Shown: piece after piece, positions 7,156 to 14,611 of the stretch | How positions within the stretch are numbered: position 1 is the stretch's first letter | Layout: each line of letters begins with the position of its first letter | NCBI GenBank assembly: GCA_046704785.1 | Contig: JBJKRF010000117.1 | Location: 1 to 22,918, forward strand | DNA length: 22,918 nucleotides | Reading direction: 5' to 3' | DNA from: JBJKRF01 sp046704785 | GTDB lineage: Bacteria > Chloroflexota > Anaerolineae > Anaerolineales > Villigracilaceae | Translations under genes and position numbers: made by a program | The notes under the pieces: generated by a model | Told to the model about the DNA's origin: nothing | The model's database searches: none | Seen by the model: only the letters and a program-made list of their open reading frames with translations

Positions 7156-7710
7156 CTATTGACGCGTGAACCACATACGTCCCAGATAATTTTCCCCACG
7201 AATGAACTGGTGAAAAATCGCAACGAGTACGTGCTGCGCAATCAGGGCACCCAACACGAATGAAATCGTGCCGTGCCAGGCGCGGGCCGGATAGATATAA
7301 AAACTGACGGGTAGGGACTGCCCGGAGCCCGCAAAAATAATCGGGAACAGGTTCGCCGGAAGTGCGATGGCGAGTCCGAGCAACGCCATGAACGCAGTGA
7401 AAAAATATAGCAACAGGTGTACGTAAGGGGTCATCCGATCGAGCAGGAACTTTTTACGCGGCGCTGCCGGCGCAGAGGCAGCTCGTCGCGCAGGTTTGAA
7501 CACCAGCAAACGCAACAAATACCGTGCAACGACGATGAGCAGAATGCTGATCCCAATGATGATATGCACCCCCAGCGGCAGCAATTTTGTCGTGGTGTTC
7601 GGCGTATCGACCAGGCTGAACATGCCAATGCCAAACGCGACGAAGACGAGCAGCGCCATCCCCCAATGTAACGTGACCCATAACGGACGAAGGCGTTTCT
7701 TCAAAGACAT
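7156..7710 (-). CDS. Cytochrome b561-family protein, short paralogue
   Basis: Four-helix diheme membrane cytochrome of normal length (184 aa). Counting from the ATG at 7710, His15, His49, His146 and His160 reproduce the ligand spacing of the larger b561 gene (15/49 and a 14-residue gap), and the C-terminus HQFIRGENYLGRMW is nearly the same. The glycine-rich insert of the paralogue is absent here; only a short Ala/Pro/Arg-rich loop (about 74-87) joins helices 2 and 3. A GTG six codons upstream (7728) could also start the frame. The ATG is preferred because it keeps the histidine numbering of the paralogue, but neither has a strong ribosome site. The two genes probably arose by duplication or were acquired together, with the DUF3592 gene between them. 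Confidence 0.85.
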   Translation of the reverse strand: MSLKKRLRPLWVTLHWGMALLVFVAFGIGMFSLVDTPNTTTKLLPLGVHIIIGISILLIVVARYLLRLLVFKPARRAASAPAAPRKKFLLDRMTPYVHLLLYFFTAFMALLGLAIALPANLFPIIFAGSGQSLPVSFYIYPARAWHGTISFVLGALIAQHVLVAIFHQFIRGENYLGRMWFTRQ

Positions 7711-7784
7711 AGGGCCTATATATACCACAAGGCGCGCCTGGAGCCACTTTTCTTAAAGTTCTATTATCTGGCGGTAGTGCGATG

Positions 7785-7811
7785 AGTCATCCCACACGAT
7801 TCGGGATGACT
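7785..7811. promoter_or_regulatory. 9-bp inverted repeat, operator or terminator of unknown use
   Basis: AGTCATCCC (7785-7793) and GGGATGACT (7803-7811) are perfect complements around a 9-base loop. No T run follows on either strand, so an operator is as likely as a terminator. It lies between the divergent b561 and TetR genes. Confidence 0.45.
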
Positions 7812-7861
7812 TATTCGTATGGGTGTGCTTCTGTTTCAGTCTTGACTTAAGCCTGCATCCC

Positions 7862-7902
7862 TTGCATACTGCACAAAATATCAAAAATTGTGCAGTATGC
7901 AA
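7862..7902. promoter_or_regulatory. Perfect 15-bp inverted repeat, probable TetR-family operator
   Basis: TTGCATACTGCACAA (7862-7876) and TTGTGCAGTATGCAA (7888-7902) are perfect inverted copies separated by an 11-base A+T-rich spacer. The dyad ends 25 bases before the regulator start codon, where it would cover the promoter. Autoregulation by the TetR protein is the natural reading. The arm and spacer lengths are long for a single TetR dimer and could accommodate two. Confidence 0.7.
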
Positions 7903-7927
7903 AAACACTTGAATGAGAAAACCGTGA

Positions 7928-8653
7928 ATGTCCGACAATAACGAACGCCAGCAACAGATTCTCGATGCAGCCGCAACCGTCATCGTCCGAGTAGGATATG
8001 ACAAGACAACCATGAGCGATATTGCAGAAGAAGCAGGTGCAAGTCGTAGAACAGTCTACCTGTATTTCAAGGGGAAAGAGGCGCTTTTCGAAGCGCTCCT
8101 CTACCGTGAATATATGCAATATGCCCAGACCTGGTTGGAGCAGATCGAGGCAGACCCACGTGGTGGAACGATTGGTGGATTCTACCGGGCGCTCTTTCAC
8201 TCCGTGAATAGTCGTCCCTTGATTGCTGCCATGATGCGACGTGACAGGCACGTGGTCGGCAACTACCTCCGCAAGCGAGACAACATCTTTACCCAAATGT
8301 ACTCCGAGGTGAACACGCCCGGTTTCTTCCAGGCGCTACAAGCGGCGGGAGCGATTCGCCAGGATATCGATGCAGCCGTAATCTTACATATTGTCGAAAT
8401 GTTGTCGTACGGTCAGTTGACCATCGGGGATTTCAAACCGCCTGACCAGTTTCCGCCCTATGATGCGGTTATGGAAGCGCTGGCCGACGTGATGGACCGC
8501 GCGCTGATGCCAGCAGAGGGCAGCAACAGCGAGGCGGGTAAAGCCATCGTCCGGCAAATTACCGCAGCGGCACGAGCGCAGATAGAGCAAATCAAACAGG
8601 CAAAGGACACAAAACAGACGATACACCAAGGAGCGACCCATGACAAGCGCTAA
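7928..8653 (+). CDS. TetR/AcrR-family transcriptional regulator
   Basis: Dimeric repressor (241 aa). The N-terminal HTH (about residues 8-54) reads RQQQILDAAATVIVRVGYDKT, then MSDIAEEAGASRRTVYLYF, the standard TetR fold. The C-terminal ligand domain (about 60-205) has no family-specific motif that I recognise, and the last 35 residues form a Lys/Gln/Thr-rich tail. The start at 7928 puts the HTH right at the N-terminus, but the ribosome site is poor. A perfect inverted repeat lies just upstream. The 3' end overlaps the methyltransferase gene by 14 bases, so the regulator and the enzyme are co-transcribed and the enzyme substrate or product may be the inducer. That last point is inference. Confidence 0.92.
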   Translation: MSDNNERQQQILDAAATVIVRVGYDKTTMSDIAEEAGASRRTVYLYFKGKEALFEALLYREYMQYAQTWLEQIEADPRGGTIGGFYRALFHSVNSRPLIAAMMRRDRHVVGNYLRKRDNIFTQMYSEVNTPGFFQALQAAGAIRQDIDAAVILHIVEMLSYGQLTIGDFKPPDQFPPYDAVMEALADVMDRALMPAEGSNSEAGKAIVRQITAAARAQIEQIKQAKDTKQTIHQGATHDKR

Positions 8654-9473
8654 GGTCCAGTTCACAAAAGAAAAAGAAACGATGCTCATGACTTTGAACG
8701 GTCGGGCGATTCAGAGCCAGTGGAAGAATCCCATCTTGCCTGATCCCTGGGCTGAAAAAGCGATGCGGCATATCGATTATGACATCAGCAAAACCTATAA
8801 GGGAGTGGGCTCGTGGAGCATGTGGAAGGATATCGGATGCACGGTCATCGCCACGCGCGCCGCGACCTTTGATAGTCTGACGAACAGCTATCTGGCCGAT
8901 CACCCAAACGCGATTGTGCTTCAGGTAGGCTGCGGTATGGACAGCCGCGCCTTCCGGGTCAATCCGCCGACCGCCGTCGATTGGTTCGACGTGGATTATC
9001 CGGATGTGATCGACCTGCGCCGCCAACTGTTTCCCGCACGGCAGGCTTATCACATGATCGGCGCGCCGCTGGACGATTTGCGCTGGCTGGATGAGGTTCC
9101 GCGAGACCGGCCCGGGTTGATGATCGCCGAGGGGGTGTTGCACTATCTGAGCGAGACGGATGTGAAGGCGTTACTCAACGCGGTGGTCGCTCACTTCTCC
9201 GGCGGGCAGATAATCTTCGACATCTGCAATACAATGATTGTGAAAAGGGCCGGCTCGAACGTCGGCGGGACGGGCGCGACCTACAGGTGGGGGCTGGATG
9301 ATCCCCAGGACATCCGGCAGTTGGAGCCAAAGCTGGAACTGATCAAGGAATTCAAGCCCAGCGAGCTGGTGGCGTTTTCCCGGTTCCCGTTATGGCTGCG
9401 GGCGTTGTTCCACGTTATGGAGACAAACCAGACCCTGCGCAGAAATGAGCGCATGGTTGTGTACCGATATTAG
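8640..9473 (+). CDS. SAM-dependent O-methyltransferase, leucine carboxyl methyltransferase/TcmP type
   Basis: Class I methyltransferase (277 aa) that transfers a methyl group from S-adenosylmethionine, in this family usually to a hydroxyl or carboxyl. SAM motif I is VLQVGCGMDSRAFR (about 93-106), in place of the commoner DLGCGLDTR. It is followed by the family hallmark WFDVDYPDVIDLRR (115-128) and AEGVLHYL (163-170). Length and motifs fit the PF04072 family, which includes polyketide O-methyltransferases such as TcmP. The ATG at 8640 has AAGGAG at 8628-8633, inside the end of the regulator gene. There is no other biosynthetic gene nearby, so the substrate cannot be inferred. Detoxification or a small-molecule signal controlled by the TetR protein is possible. 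Confidence 0.85.
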   Translation: MTSAKVQFTKEKETMLMTLNGRAIQSQWKNPILPDPWAEKAMRHIDYDISKTYKGVGSWSMWKDIGCTVIATRAATFDSLTNSYLADHPNAIVLQVGCGMDSRAFRVNPPTAVDWFDVDYPDVIDLRRQLFPARQAYHMIGAPLDDLRWLDEVPRDRPGLMIAEGVLHYLSETDVKALLNAVVAHFSGGQIIFDICNTMIVKRAGSNVGGTGATYRWGLDDPQDIRQLEPKLELIKEFKPSELVAFSRFPLWLRALFHVMETNQTLRRNERMVVYRY

Positions 9474-9543
9474 GAACCAAGCTCAGAATTACGACCTTGA
9501 GCAGTCTGAAACGGGAAAAACATCCGGAAGCCAGATAAGATCA

Positions 9544-9577
9544 CCTCACACCGCCTGCCGAAAAGGCTGGCGTGAGG
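9544..9577. repeat. Bulged hairpin downstream of the methyltransferase gene
   Basis: CCTCAC (9544-9549) pairs with GTGAGG (9572-9577). After a three-base bulge, GCC-T-GCC (9553-9559) pairs with GGC-T-GGC (9565-9571) around a GAAAA loop. No T run follows, so it is not a classic terminator, although it lies only 70 bases after the stop codon. Confidence 0.5.
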
Positions 9578-9934
9578 TAGCGCCAGAAATCGACGGTCAA
9601 GCCTCGCCGACCCAGAGCTACTTTCATATCGACGCGTCGCGGGCATAGCAGATGTCTACGTTCACGACGCGCCAGCCTGCTCGAAACGTCACGTTCTTCC
9701 ATCTGCGGAATTTCGCACCACAGCGACAGCAAAAAGATACCGAATCCCATCTTTCCCATACATTTTATGCTCAGAGGGCCGGCCCTCTTCGCCAGGCACG
9801 AGACAATCTCGCCACACTCTCCGATCTGGCAATGGCGCTCACAAACACTCCCTGCCTACAGAAAATTCCAAAGAACCGACAACATCAAGGCAAGCGATGA
9901 GCCGCTTTCGAGTACAATACGAGTATACATTGTC

Positions 9935-9953
9935 ACTGACGTTGTTCGTCAGT
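9935..9953. promoter_or_regulatory. Inverted repeat upstream of ssb, possible operator
   Basis: ACTGACG (9935-9941) and CGTCAGT (9947-9953) are perfect complements around TTGTT. A second, gapped dyad (AGTACAAT at 9911-9918 and ATTGTCACT at 9929-9937) overlaps it. Together they cover the likely promoter zone (TACAAT at 9913-9918) of the ssb operon. Confidence 0.4.
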
Positions 9954-9981
9954 TCCGATAACCCCATTAGAGGAGAGAAAA

Positions 9982-10407
9982 ATGTTTCATACGCTCATCT
10001 TAGTAGGCAACGTTGGCCGTGACCCTGAAATGCGCTATACGCCGTCTGGGCAGCCCGTGACCTCTTTTTCGGTAGCAACCAACCGGCAGTACACAGCCAA
10101 CAGCGGCGAAACGGTCAAAGAAACCGTCTGGTTTCGGGTGACCACCTGGGGAAAACAAGCCGAAGTTTGTAACCAATATCTCAAGAAAGGCAGCAAGGTG
10201 CTCGTCGAGGGGCGCCTGACGCCGGATGCCTCTACCGGGGGGCCGCGGGTCTGGACGGCGCAGGACGGCACGCCACGGGCCTCCTTCGAAATAACGGCCA
10301 GCACCGTGCGATTCCTGTCTTCGCGAGGTGAAGTTGATACGTCCGGAGGGAACGACGCAGGCGGGGGCTCCTTTGTCGGTGCACCAGAAGACGACATCCC
10401 GTTTTAG
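9982..10407 (+). CDS. ssb: Single-stranded DNA-binding protein
   Basis: Binds single-stranded DNA during replication, repair and recombination (141 aa). The OB fold (about 1-110) opens with MFHTLILVGNVGRDPEMRYT and includes the VWFRVTTWGKQAE strand and the YLKKGSKVLVEGRL segment, all typical of bacterial SSB. A short Gly/Ser-rich tail ends in the acidic tip EDDIPF, the docking peptide for partner proteins. A GAGGAG site precedes the ATG. It is the first gene of a four-gene operon; the next gene starts 22 bases later with its own AAGGAG. A bacterium usually carries its main ssb near rpsF/rpsR, so this copy next to a translin-like protein may be a second one; that cannot be settled from the window. 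Confidence 0.95.
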   Translation: MFHTLILVGNVGRDPEMRYTPSGQPVTSFSVATNRQYTANSGETVKETVWFRVTTWGKQAEVCNQYLKKGSKVLVEGRLTPDASTGGPRVWTAQDGTPRASFEITASTVRFLSSRGEVDTSGGNDAGGGSFVGAPEDDIPF

Positions 10408-10429
10408 CAAATTGAACTAAGGAGAAGAG

Positions 10430-10765
10430 ATGGCACAACCCCAAAATAAACCACAGACAACCCTCGAAGTTCCTGCCGATATCATCCCTGTTTATGCCAA
10501 CCTGGTACGCATTGCCCACTCCCCGGCAGACCTGGTCTTTGACTTTGCGCACCTACTGCCCGGTGAGGCCAAGGCCAACGTGGCAGCACGCATTTTGATG
10601 GCACCTTTGAGCGCCAAATTGCTTTACAAAGCGCTCGGTGAAAACCTGGCACGCTACGAAGCCACGTTTGGCGAGATCAAACTGCCCAGCCCGACCCTGG
10701 CCGACCAACTGTTCAGGCCCCTGCATCCCCCCGACGGACATCCAACCGAAGGGGATCCTACTTAA
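10430..10765 (+). CDS. DUF3467-family small protein
   Basis: A 111-residue protein with the DUF3467 pattern: PVYANLVRIAHSPADLVFDF, then PGEAKANVAARILMAP, then LLYKALGENLARYEATFGEI. The family is small, soluble and widespread; it is often said to be of unknown function. The match to the family covers about residues 17-84. The N-terminal 16 and the last 25 residues (Pro-rich) look disordered. An AAGGAG site stands seven bases upstream of the ATG. It lies between ssb and the translin-family gene, and the next gene starts three bases after the stop, which points to a shared role in nucleic-acid handling. No biochemical role should be claimed from this. Confidence 0.85.
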   Translation: MAQPQNKPQTTLEVPADIIPVYANLVRIAHSPADLVFDFAHLLPGEAKANVAARILMAPLSAKLLYKALGENLARYEATFGEIKLPSPTLADQLFRPLHPPDGHPTEGDPT

Positions 10766-10768
10766 GCC

Positions 10769-11452
10769 ATGGACATTTTGGATCGCCTCGCCGAACATAT
10801 CCACCAGGAGTTCGAAGATCGCACCGCAGCCCGCGACCGGGCCCTGGCGCAGGCGCGCACACTCACCCGCGCCTGTTCACTATCCATTCGAGCCGTCCAC
10901 CGCGACGAAGATGACGCAATGCAGGCCCACCTGAACGAGGCCCGCCAGATCGCCGAGTCGCTGCACAGCGATTTATCCGGGCACCCCGATCTGTATTACG
11001 CCGGTTACACTCAAGACGCGCTGAAAGAATTCGTCGAAGCCAACGTCACCTGCGCCCTGATCAAAAACCAGGCCCTGCCCGATCCCGATAAATTGGGCGT
11101 CGAGGCTTTCACCTACTTGAACGGGCTGGCCGAGGTCATCGGCGAACTACGCCGCCGCTGCCTCGACATCCTGCGCCACGGATATTCCACCGAGGCCGAA
11201 CGCCTGCTGACCTGCATGGACGATATTTACGCCGTTCTAGTCACGATGGACTACCCAGACGCCATCACCAACGGCCTGCGCCGCCAAACAGACATCGCCC
11301 GCAGCCTGATCGAACGCACCCGCGGCGACATCACCTTCAGCTTGCGCGGGGAACATCTCGAACGCGCCATCGCCCGTCTGAGCGAACAAATCGTCGGCGA
11401 GTCGGGCCCCAACGGTCCGGCGCTGACGCATTTTGGGGGCGAGGACGACTAA
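10769..11452 (+). CDS. Translin/TRAX-family protein
   Basis: All-alpha protein of 227 residues that resembles the translin superfamily, known for RNA and single-stranded DNA binding and, in TRAX and the archaeal member, RNase activity. Two patterns support this: YTQDALKEFVEANVT (about 80-94) matches the TRAX segment with the EYVEA core, and YLNGLAEVIGELRR (116-129) matches the DYLLGVADLTGEL segment. The acidic positions needed in TRAX are all conserved or conservatively replaced: Glu87, Glu90, Glu122 (Asp in TRAX) and Glu126. The late segment GLRRQTDIARSLIERTRGD (169-187) also fits the family. Such proteins are frequently mis-named haloacid dehalogenase in databases; no HAD motif is present. 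Its position three bases after DUF3467 and downstream of ssb supports a nucleic-acid role. An active ribonuclease is inference. Confidence 0.75.
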   Translation: MDILDRLAEHIHQEFEDRTAARDRALAQARTLTRACSLSIRAVHRDEDDAMQAHLNEARQIAESLHSDLSGHPDLYYAGYTQDALKEFVEANVTCALIKNQALPDPDKLGVEAFTYLNGLAEVIGELRRRCLDILRHGYSTEAERLLTCMDDIYAVLVTMDYPDAITNGLRRQTDIARSLIERTRGDITFSLRGEHLERAIARLSEQIVGESGPNGPALTHFGGEDD

Positions 11453-11454
11453 AT

Positions 11455-12108
11455 ATGGCACGCAGCCCCCGGCGCTACCGCTTGCTGATTTACGAGCACA
11501 TGCTCAACCGCTGGTGGCCTGCCACGCTCACCCTGAGTCTGGCCCTGTTTCTGTACGTCGGCGTCCTGTGGGGCACGGAATGGTATTTCACCGACCCGAC
11601 CAAGAATCCCCTGCCGCGCCTGTCCACCGTTGGCGGAACGGCCGTTCTGGCCATCGCCGGGCTGGTGTTGCTCTTCACGATTTTCCTGATCACCGTCCGG
11701 CGCTTCGCCTACGTCCAGGTCTTCCCCGGTTACCTGCGGTTGGTTACGCCGTTTTTACGGTTGAACGTTTCTCATAAGCGAATTCAAAGCACCAACAGCG
11801 CTGAAATGTCGGGACTGTTCCCGCCGAAATCTCTCTCCAGTTGGCGTCGAGACATCATCCGTCCCTTAGGTGGAGAAACGGCCATCGTCGTCCACCTGAC
11901 AAGCTATCCTATGCCCCGTGGATTGCTTCTGTTATTCCTCTCGCCGTTTTTCTTCTACGACAAAACGCCCCACTTCGTGCTGCTTGTGAATGATTGGCTG
12001 CGCCTGAGCACAGAACTGGAAAGCGCTCGCACCTCGGCGCGCATGCCCAAGAAGCCGTCGCCGCCGCGCATCACCTCCGGCCTGTTGGACGATCTCAAGC
12101 GCAAATAA
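11455..12108 (+). CDS. Membrane protein of unknown function, last gene of the ssb operon
   Basis: I do not recognise the family. The 217-residue protein has a basic N-terminus, TM helix 1 at about 23-41 (ATLTLSLALFLYVGVLWG), TM helix 2 at about 60-80 and a cytoplasmic beta-rich part. That part starts FAYVQVFPGYLRLVTPFLRLNVSHKRI, reminiscent of bacterial PH-like (bPH) domains. A third hydrophobic stretch (about 155-166, LLLLFLSPFFFY) is too short to be sure of. The C-terminus is Lys/Pro-rich. It starts two bases after the translin-family stop, with GAGG nearby, so it is co-translated with that gene. It ends 20 bases before the bidirectional terminator at 12128. Confidence 0.7.
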   Translation: MARSPRRYRLLIYEHMLNRWWPATLTLSLALFLYVGVLWGTEWYFTDPTKNPLPRLSTVGGTAVLAIAGLVLLFTIFLITVRRFAYVQVFPGYLRLVTPFLRLNVSHKRIQSTNSAEMSGLFPPKSLSSWRRDIIRPLGGETAIVVHLTSYPMPRGLLLLFLSPFFFYDKTPHFVLLVNDWLRLSTELESARTSARMPKKPSPPRITSGLLDDLKRK

Positions 12109-12127
12109 GGATATCCTTTCTCCGGAT

Positions 12128-12164
12128 AAAAAAGACATCCCTACTGGGTGGGGATGTCTTTTTT
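12128..12164. terminator. Bidirectional terminator between the ssb operon and ureG
   Basis: A perfect 14-bp stem (AAAAAAGACATCCC 12128-12141 with GGGATGTCTTTTTT 12151-12164) closes a 9-base loop. The A tract on one side and T tract on the other serve both the plus-strand operon and the minus-strand urease operon. Confidence 0.92.
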
Positions 12165-12205
12165 GATCGATCCCTATTCTTCGGGCCGTTCTCGATCCGC
12201 TCGCA

Positions 12206-12847
12206 TCAAAGGCCCGGACCCGGAGCTTCCACCGTTTGGAAGCATGTTTCCACCCACTGAGTCACCTCATCCAGGCCGGCGCCGTTCTTCAAGTTCGTAA
12301 AGATGAACGGTCGTCCCTGGCGGGCGCGCTGGCTATCGCGTTCCATCACTTTGAGGGAAGCGCCCACCAGGGGCGCCAAATCGATCTTGTTGATCAGCAA
12401 CAGGTCAGAGCGAATGATCCCCGGCCCACCCTTGCGCGGAATCTTGTCGCCGGCGGAGACATCGATCACGTAGATCCAGGTGTCCACTAATTCGGGGCTA
12501 AACGAAGCGCTCAAGTTATCGCCGCCGCTCTCGATAAAAACCAATTGGAGGCCGGGCAGGCTTTGCGTCAACTCATAGACTGCTTCCAGGTTCATGGAAA
12601 CGTCATCGCGGATGGCCGAATGCGGGCAGGCGCCCGTTTCCACACCGCGGACGCGTTCGCCGGGCATCACGTCGTTTCGCAGCAAGAACTCCGCATCTTC
12701 CTTGGTGTAAATGTCGTTCGTGACGACCGCCAGATTATATTTATCGCGCAAGCGTTCACACAGGCAGGCCACCAGCGCGGTTTTTCCACTGCCGACCGGG
12801 CCGGCAATGCCAACTTTGAAGGGTTCATGGTGTTGAGTATCTAACAT
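12206..12847 (-). CDS. ureG: Urease accessory GTPase UreG
   Basis: GTPase that powers nickel insertion into urease, working with UreF and UreD (213 aa, normal for the family). The P-loop GPVGSGKT is at 16-23, the metal-binding CPH motif at 74-76 (Cys74, His76), the ESGGDNL switch at 106-112 and NKID for guanine recognition at 153-156. AAGGAG precedes the ATG by about eight bases. It is the last gene of the long minus-strand cluster, 39 bases after ureC, and is followed by the bidirectional terminator at 12128-12164. The His-rich N-terminal extension found in some UreG proteins is reduced to a short HH pair. Confidence 0.97.
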   Translation of the reverse strand: MLDTQHHEPFKVGIAGPVGSGKTALVACLCERLRDKYNLAVVTNDIYTKEDAEFLLRNDVMPGERVRGVETGACPHSAIRDDVSMNLEAVYELTQSLPGLQLVFIESGGDNLSASFSPELVDTWIYVIDVSAGDKIPRKGGPGIIRSDLLLINKIDLAPLVGASLKVMERDSQRARQGRPFIFTNLKNGAGLDEVTQWVETCFQTVEAPGPGL

Positions 12848-12886
12848 TAAGTATCTCCTTGGGGTTCAAATACACCGAAGGCGTCA

Positions 12887-14611
12887 TTAGAATAGAAAAT
12901 AGCGTTGCGCCAGGGGCAGTTCGGTTGCGGGGCTGCACGTCAATAAAGCCCCGTCTGCGCGCACTTCGTAAGTCTCTGGGTCAACTTCAATCACAGGTGT
13001 AGCATCATTGTGAATCATGTCGGCTTTGCCAATGCTGCGACAGCGTTTCACCGGGCTGGCCGTCTTGTGCAGACCGATCTTCTCGTGCAGGCCCGCTTCG
13101 AACGCCTCGCCGGATACGAACGCCAGGCTGGTGGCCGCAATGGCGCTGCCAAAAGCGCCAAACATCGGGCGGTACCAGACCGGTTGCGGCGTGGGGATCG
13201 AAGCGTTGGCATCTCCCATCACACTCCAGGCGATGAAGCCGCCCTTGACCACCATCTCCGGTTTGACGCCGAAAAGGGCCGGTTTCCACAAGACAAGGTC
13301 GGCGAGTTTCCCCGCTTCGATGGAGCCGATCTCGTGGCTCAGACCGTGGGTGATGGCCGGGTTGATCGTGTATTTGGCGACGTAACGTTTCACACGAAAG
13401 TTATCGTTGCGCTCGGAATCCTGCGGCAAGGCCCCGCGTTGTACTTTCATCTTGTGGGCCGTCTGCCAGGTACGCAAAATCACCTCGCCAATGCGCCCCA
13501 TGGCCTGCGAGTCGCTGGAGATCATGCTGAACACACCCAGGTCGTGTAAGATGTCTTCGGCGGCGATCGTCTCGGCGCGGATGCGACTCTCGGCAAAGGC
13601 CACGTCTTCGGGCACCTGGGGATTCAGATGGTGACAGACCATCAGCATGTCGAGATGCTCGTCGATGGTGTTGACCGTATACGGGCGGGTCGGGTTGGTC
13701 GAAGAGGGAAGAATATACGGGTAGGAAGCCACGCGGATAATGTCCGGGGCGTGCCCACCGCCGGCCCCTTCCGTGTGATAGGTATGGATCGTGCGCCCGC
13801 GGATGGCAGCGATCGTCTCCTCGACGAATCCGCCTTCGTTGAGCGTGTCGGTATGAATGGCAACCTGAACATCGTATGCGTCGGCAACCTTCAGGCAGGT
13901 GTCGATGGCCGCAGGTGTGGTGCCCCAATCCTCGTGCAGCTTCAACCCGCAGGCTCCCGCCCGAATTTGCTCGACCAGGGGCTCTTCCGTCGAGGCGTTC
14001 CCCTTGCCCAGAAAACCGAAATTGACCGGCCAGGCTTCGGTCGCCTGGAGCATCCTAGCCAGGTTCCAGGCGCCGGGCGTACAAGTGGTCGCATTCGTGC
14101 CGGTAGCCGGACCGGTGCCGCCGCCGATCATGGTGGTGACTCCGCTATTCAAGGCTTCGAGCACTTGCTGGGGTGAGATGAAATGGATGTGACTGTCGAT
14201 GCCGCCCGCCGTCACGATCAAATTCTCCCCAGCGATGACCTCCGTTGCCGGGCCGACCACCAGCTCCGGGTCGACTCCATCCATGATGTCCGGATTGCCG
14301 GCCTTGCCAACCTTGACGATACGGCCGTTCTTAACGCCGATGTCGCCTTTGACGATACCCCAATGGTCCACGATGATGGCATTGGTGATGACAAGGTCTA
14401 ACGCCCCATTTTCTTTTTCACGCACCTGACGGCTGCTCTGGCCCATGCCGTCGCGGATGACTTTGCCGCCGCCGAAGGTGACCTCGTCCCCATAGCGCGT
14501 GAAATCCTGCTCAATCTCGATCATCAATTCGGTATCTGCCAGCCGCACCCGGTCGCCGACCGTCGGGCCATACAGATCGGCGTAAACATGCCGTGGAATC
14601 TGCAAACTCAT
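12887..14611 (-). CDS. ureC: Urease alpha subunit UreC
   Basis: Catalytic subunit that hydrolyses urea to ammonia and carbamate (574 aa). All metal and active-site residues are present: His141 and His143 in SHIHF, carbamylated Lys224 in GLKLHEDWG, His226, His253 in AIHTDT, His279, Cys326 and His327 of the flap (VCHHLN), and Asp367 in SSDSQAMG. Each is offset by exactly seven from the Klebsiella numbering, which supports an intact enzyme. The C-terminus RYFLF is typical. The start codon overlaps the ureB stop by four bases (ATGA), so translation is coupled. AAGGAG lies in the end of ureB. Confidence 0.98.
   Translation of the reverse strand: MSLQIPRHVYADLYGPTVGDRVRLADTELMIEIEQDFTRYGDEVTFGGGKVIRDGMGQSSRQVREKENGALDLVITNAIIVDHWGIVKGDIGVKNGRIVKVGKAGNPDIMDGVDPELVVGPATEVIAGENLIVTAGGIDSHIHFISPQQVLEALNSGVTTMIGGGTGPATGTNATTCTPGAWNLARMLQATEAWPVNFGFLGKGNASTEEPLVEQIRAGACGLKLHEDWGTTPAAIDTCLKVADAYDVQVAIHTDTLNEGGFVEETIAAIRGRTIHTYHTEGAGGGHAPDIIRVASYPYILPSSTNPTRPYTVNTIDEHLDMLMVCHHLNPQVPEDVAFAESRIRAETIAAEDILHDLGVFSMISSDSQAMGRIGEVILRTWQTAHKMKVQRGALPQDSERNDNFRVKRYVAKYTINPAITHGLSHEIGSIEAGKLADLVLWKPALFGVKPEMVVKGGFIAWSVMGDANASIPTPQPVWYRPMFGAFGSAIAATSLAFVSGEAFEAGLHEKIGLHKTASPVKRCRSIGKADMIHNDATPVIEVDPETYEVRADGALLTCSPATELPLAQRYFLF

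Larger units (their letters stand above)
9474..9981. other. 500-base intergenic region with hairpin and palindromes
   Basis: I find no credible gene; open frames here are short, and none shows a family pattern. It contains a bulged hairpin at 9544-9577, a 16-bp palindrome at 9773-9788 (AGAGGGCC then GGCCCTCT) and an inverted repeat at 9935-9953 next to the ssb start. It could hold a decayed gene or a small RNA. The right end must contain the promoter of the ssb operon. Confidence 0.5.

Noticed and set aside
9445..9961. Several short frames between the methyltransferase and ssb genes
   Set aside because: None has a ribosome site with a protein-like sequence; they overlap one another in different frames.
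13010..14176. Long plus-strand frames opposite ureC
   Set aside because: They are mirror frames of a highly conserved G+C-rich gene whose active-site residues are all present.
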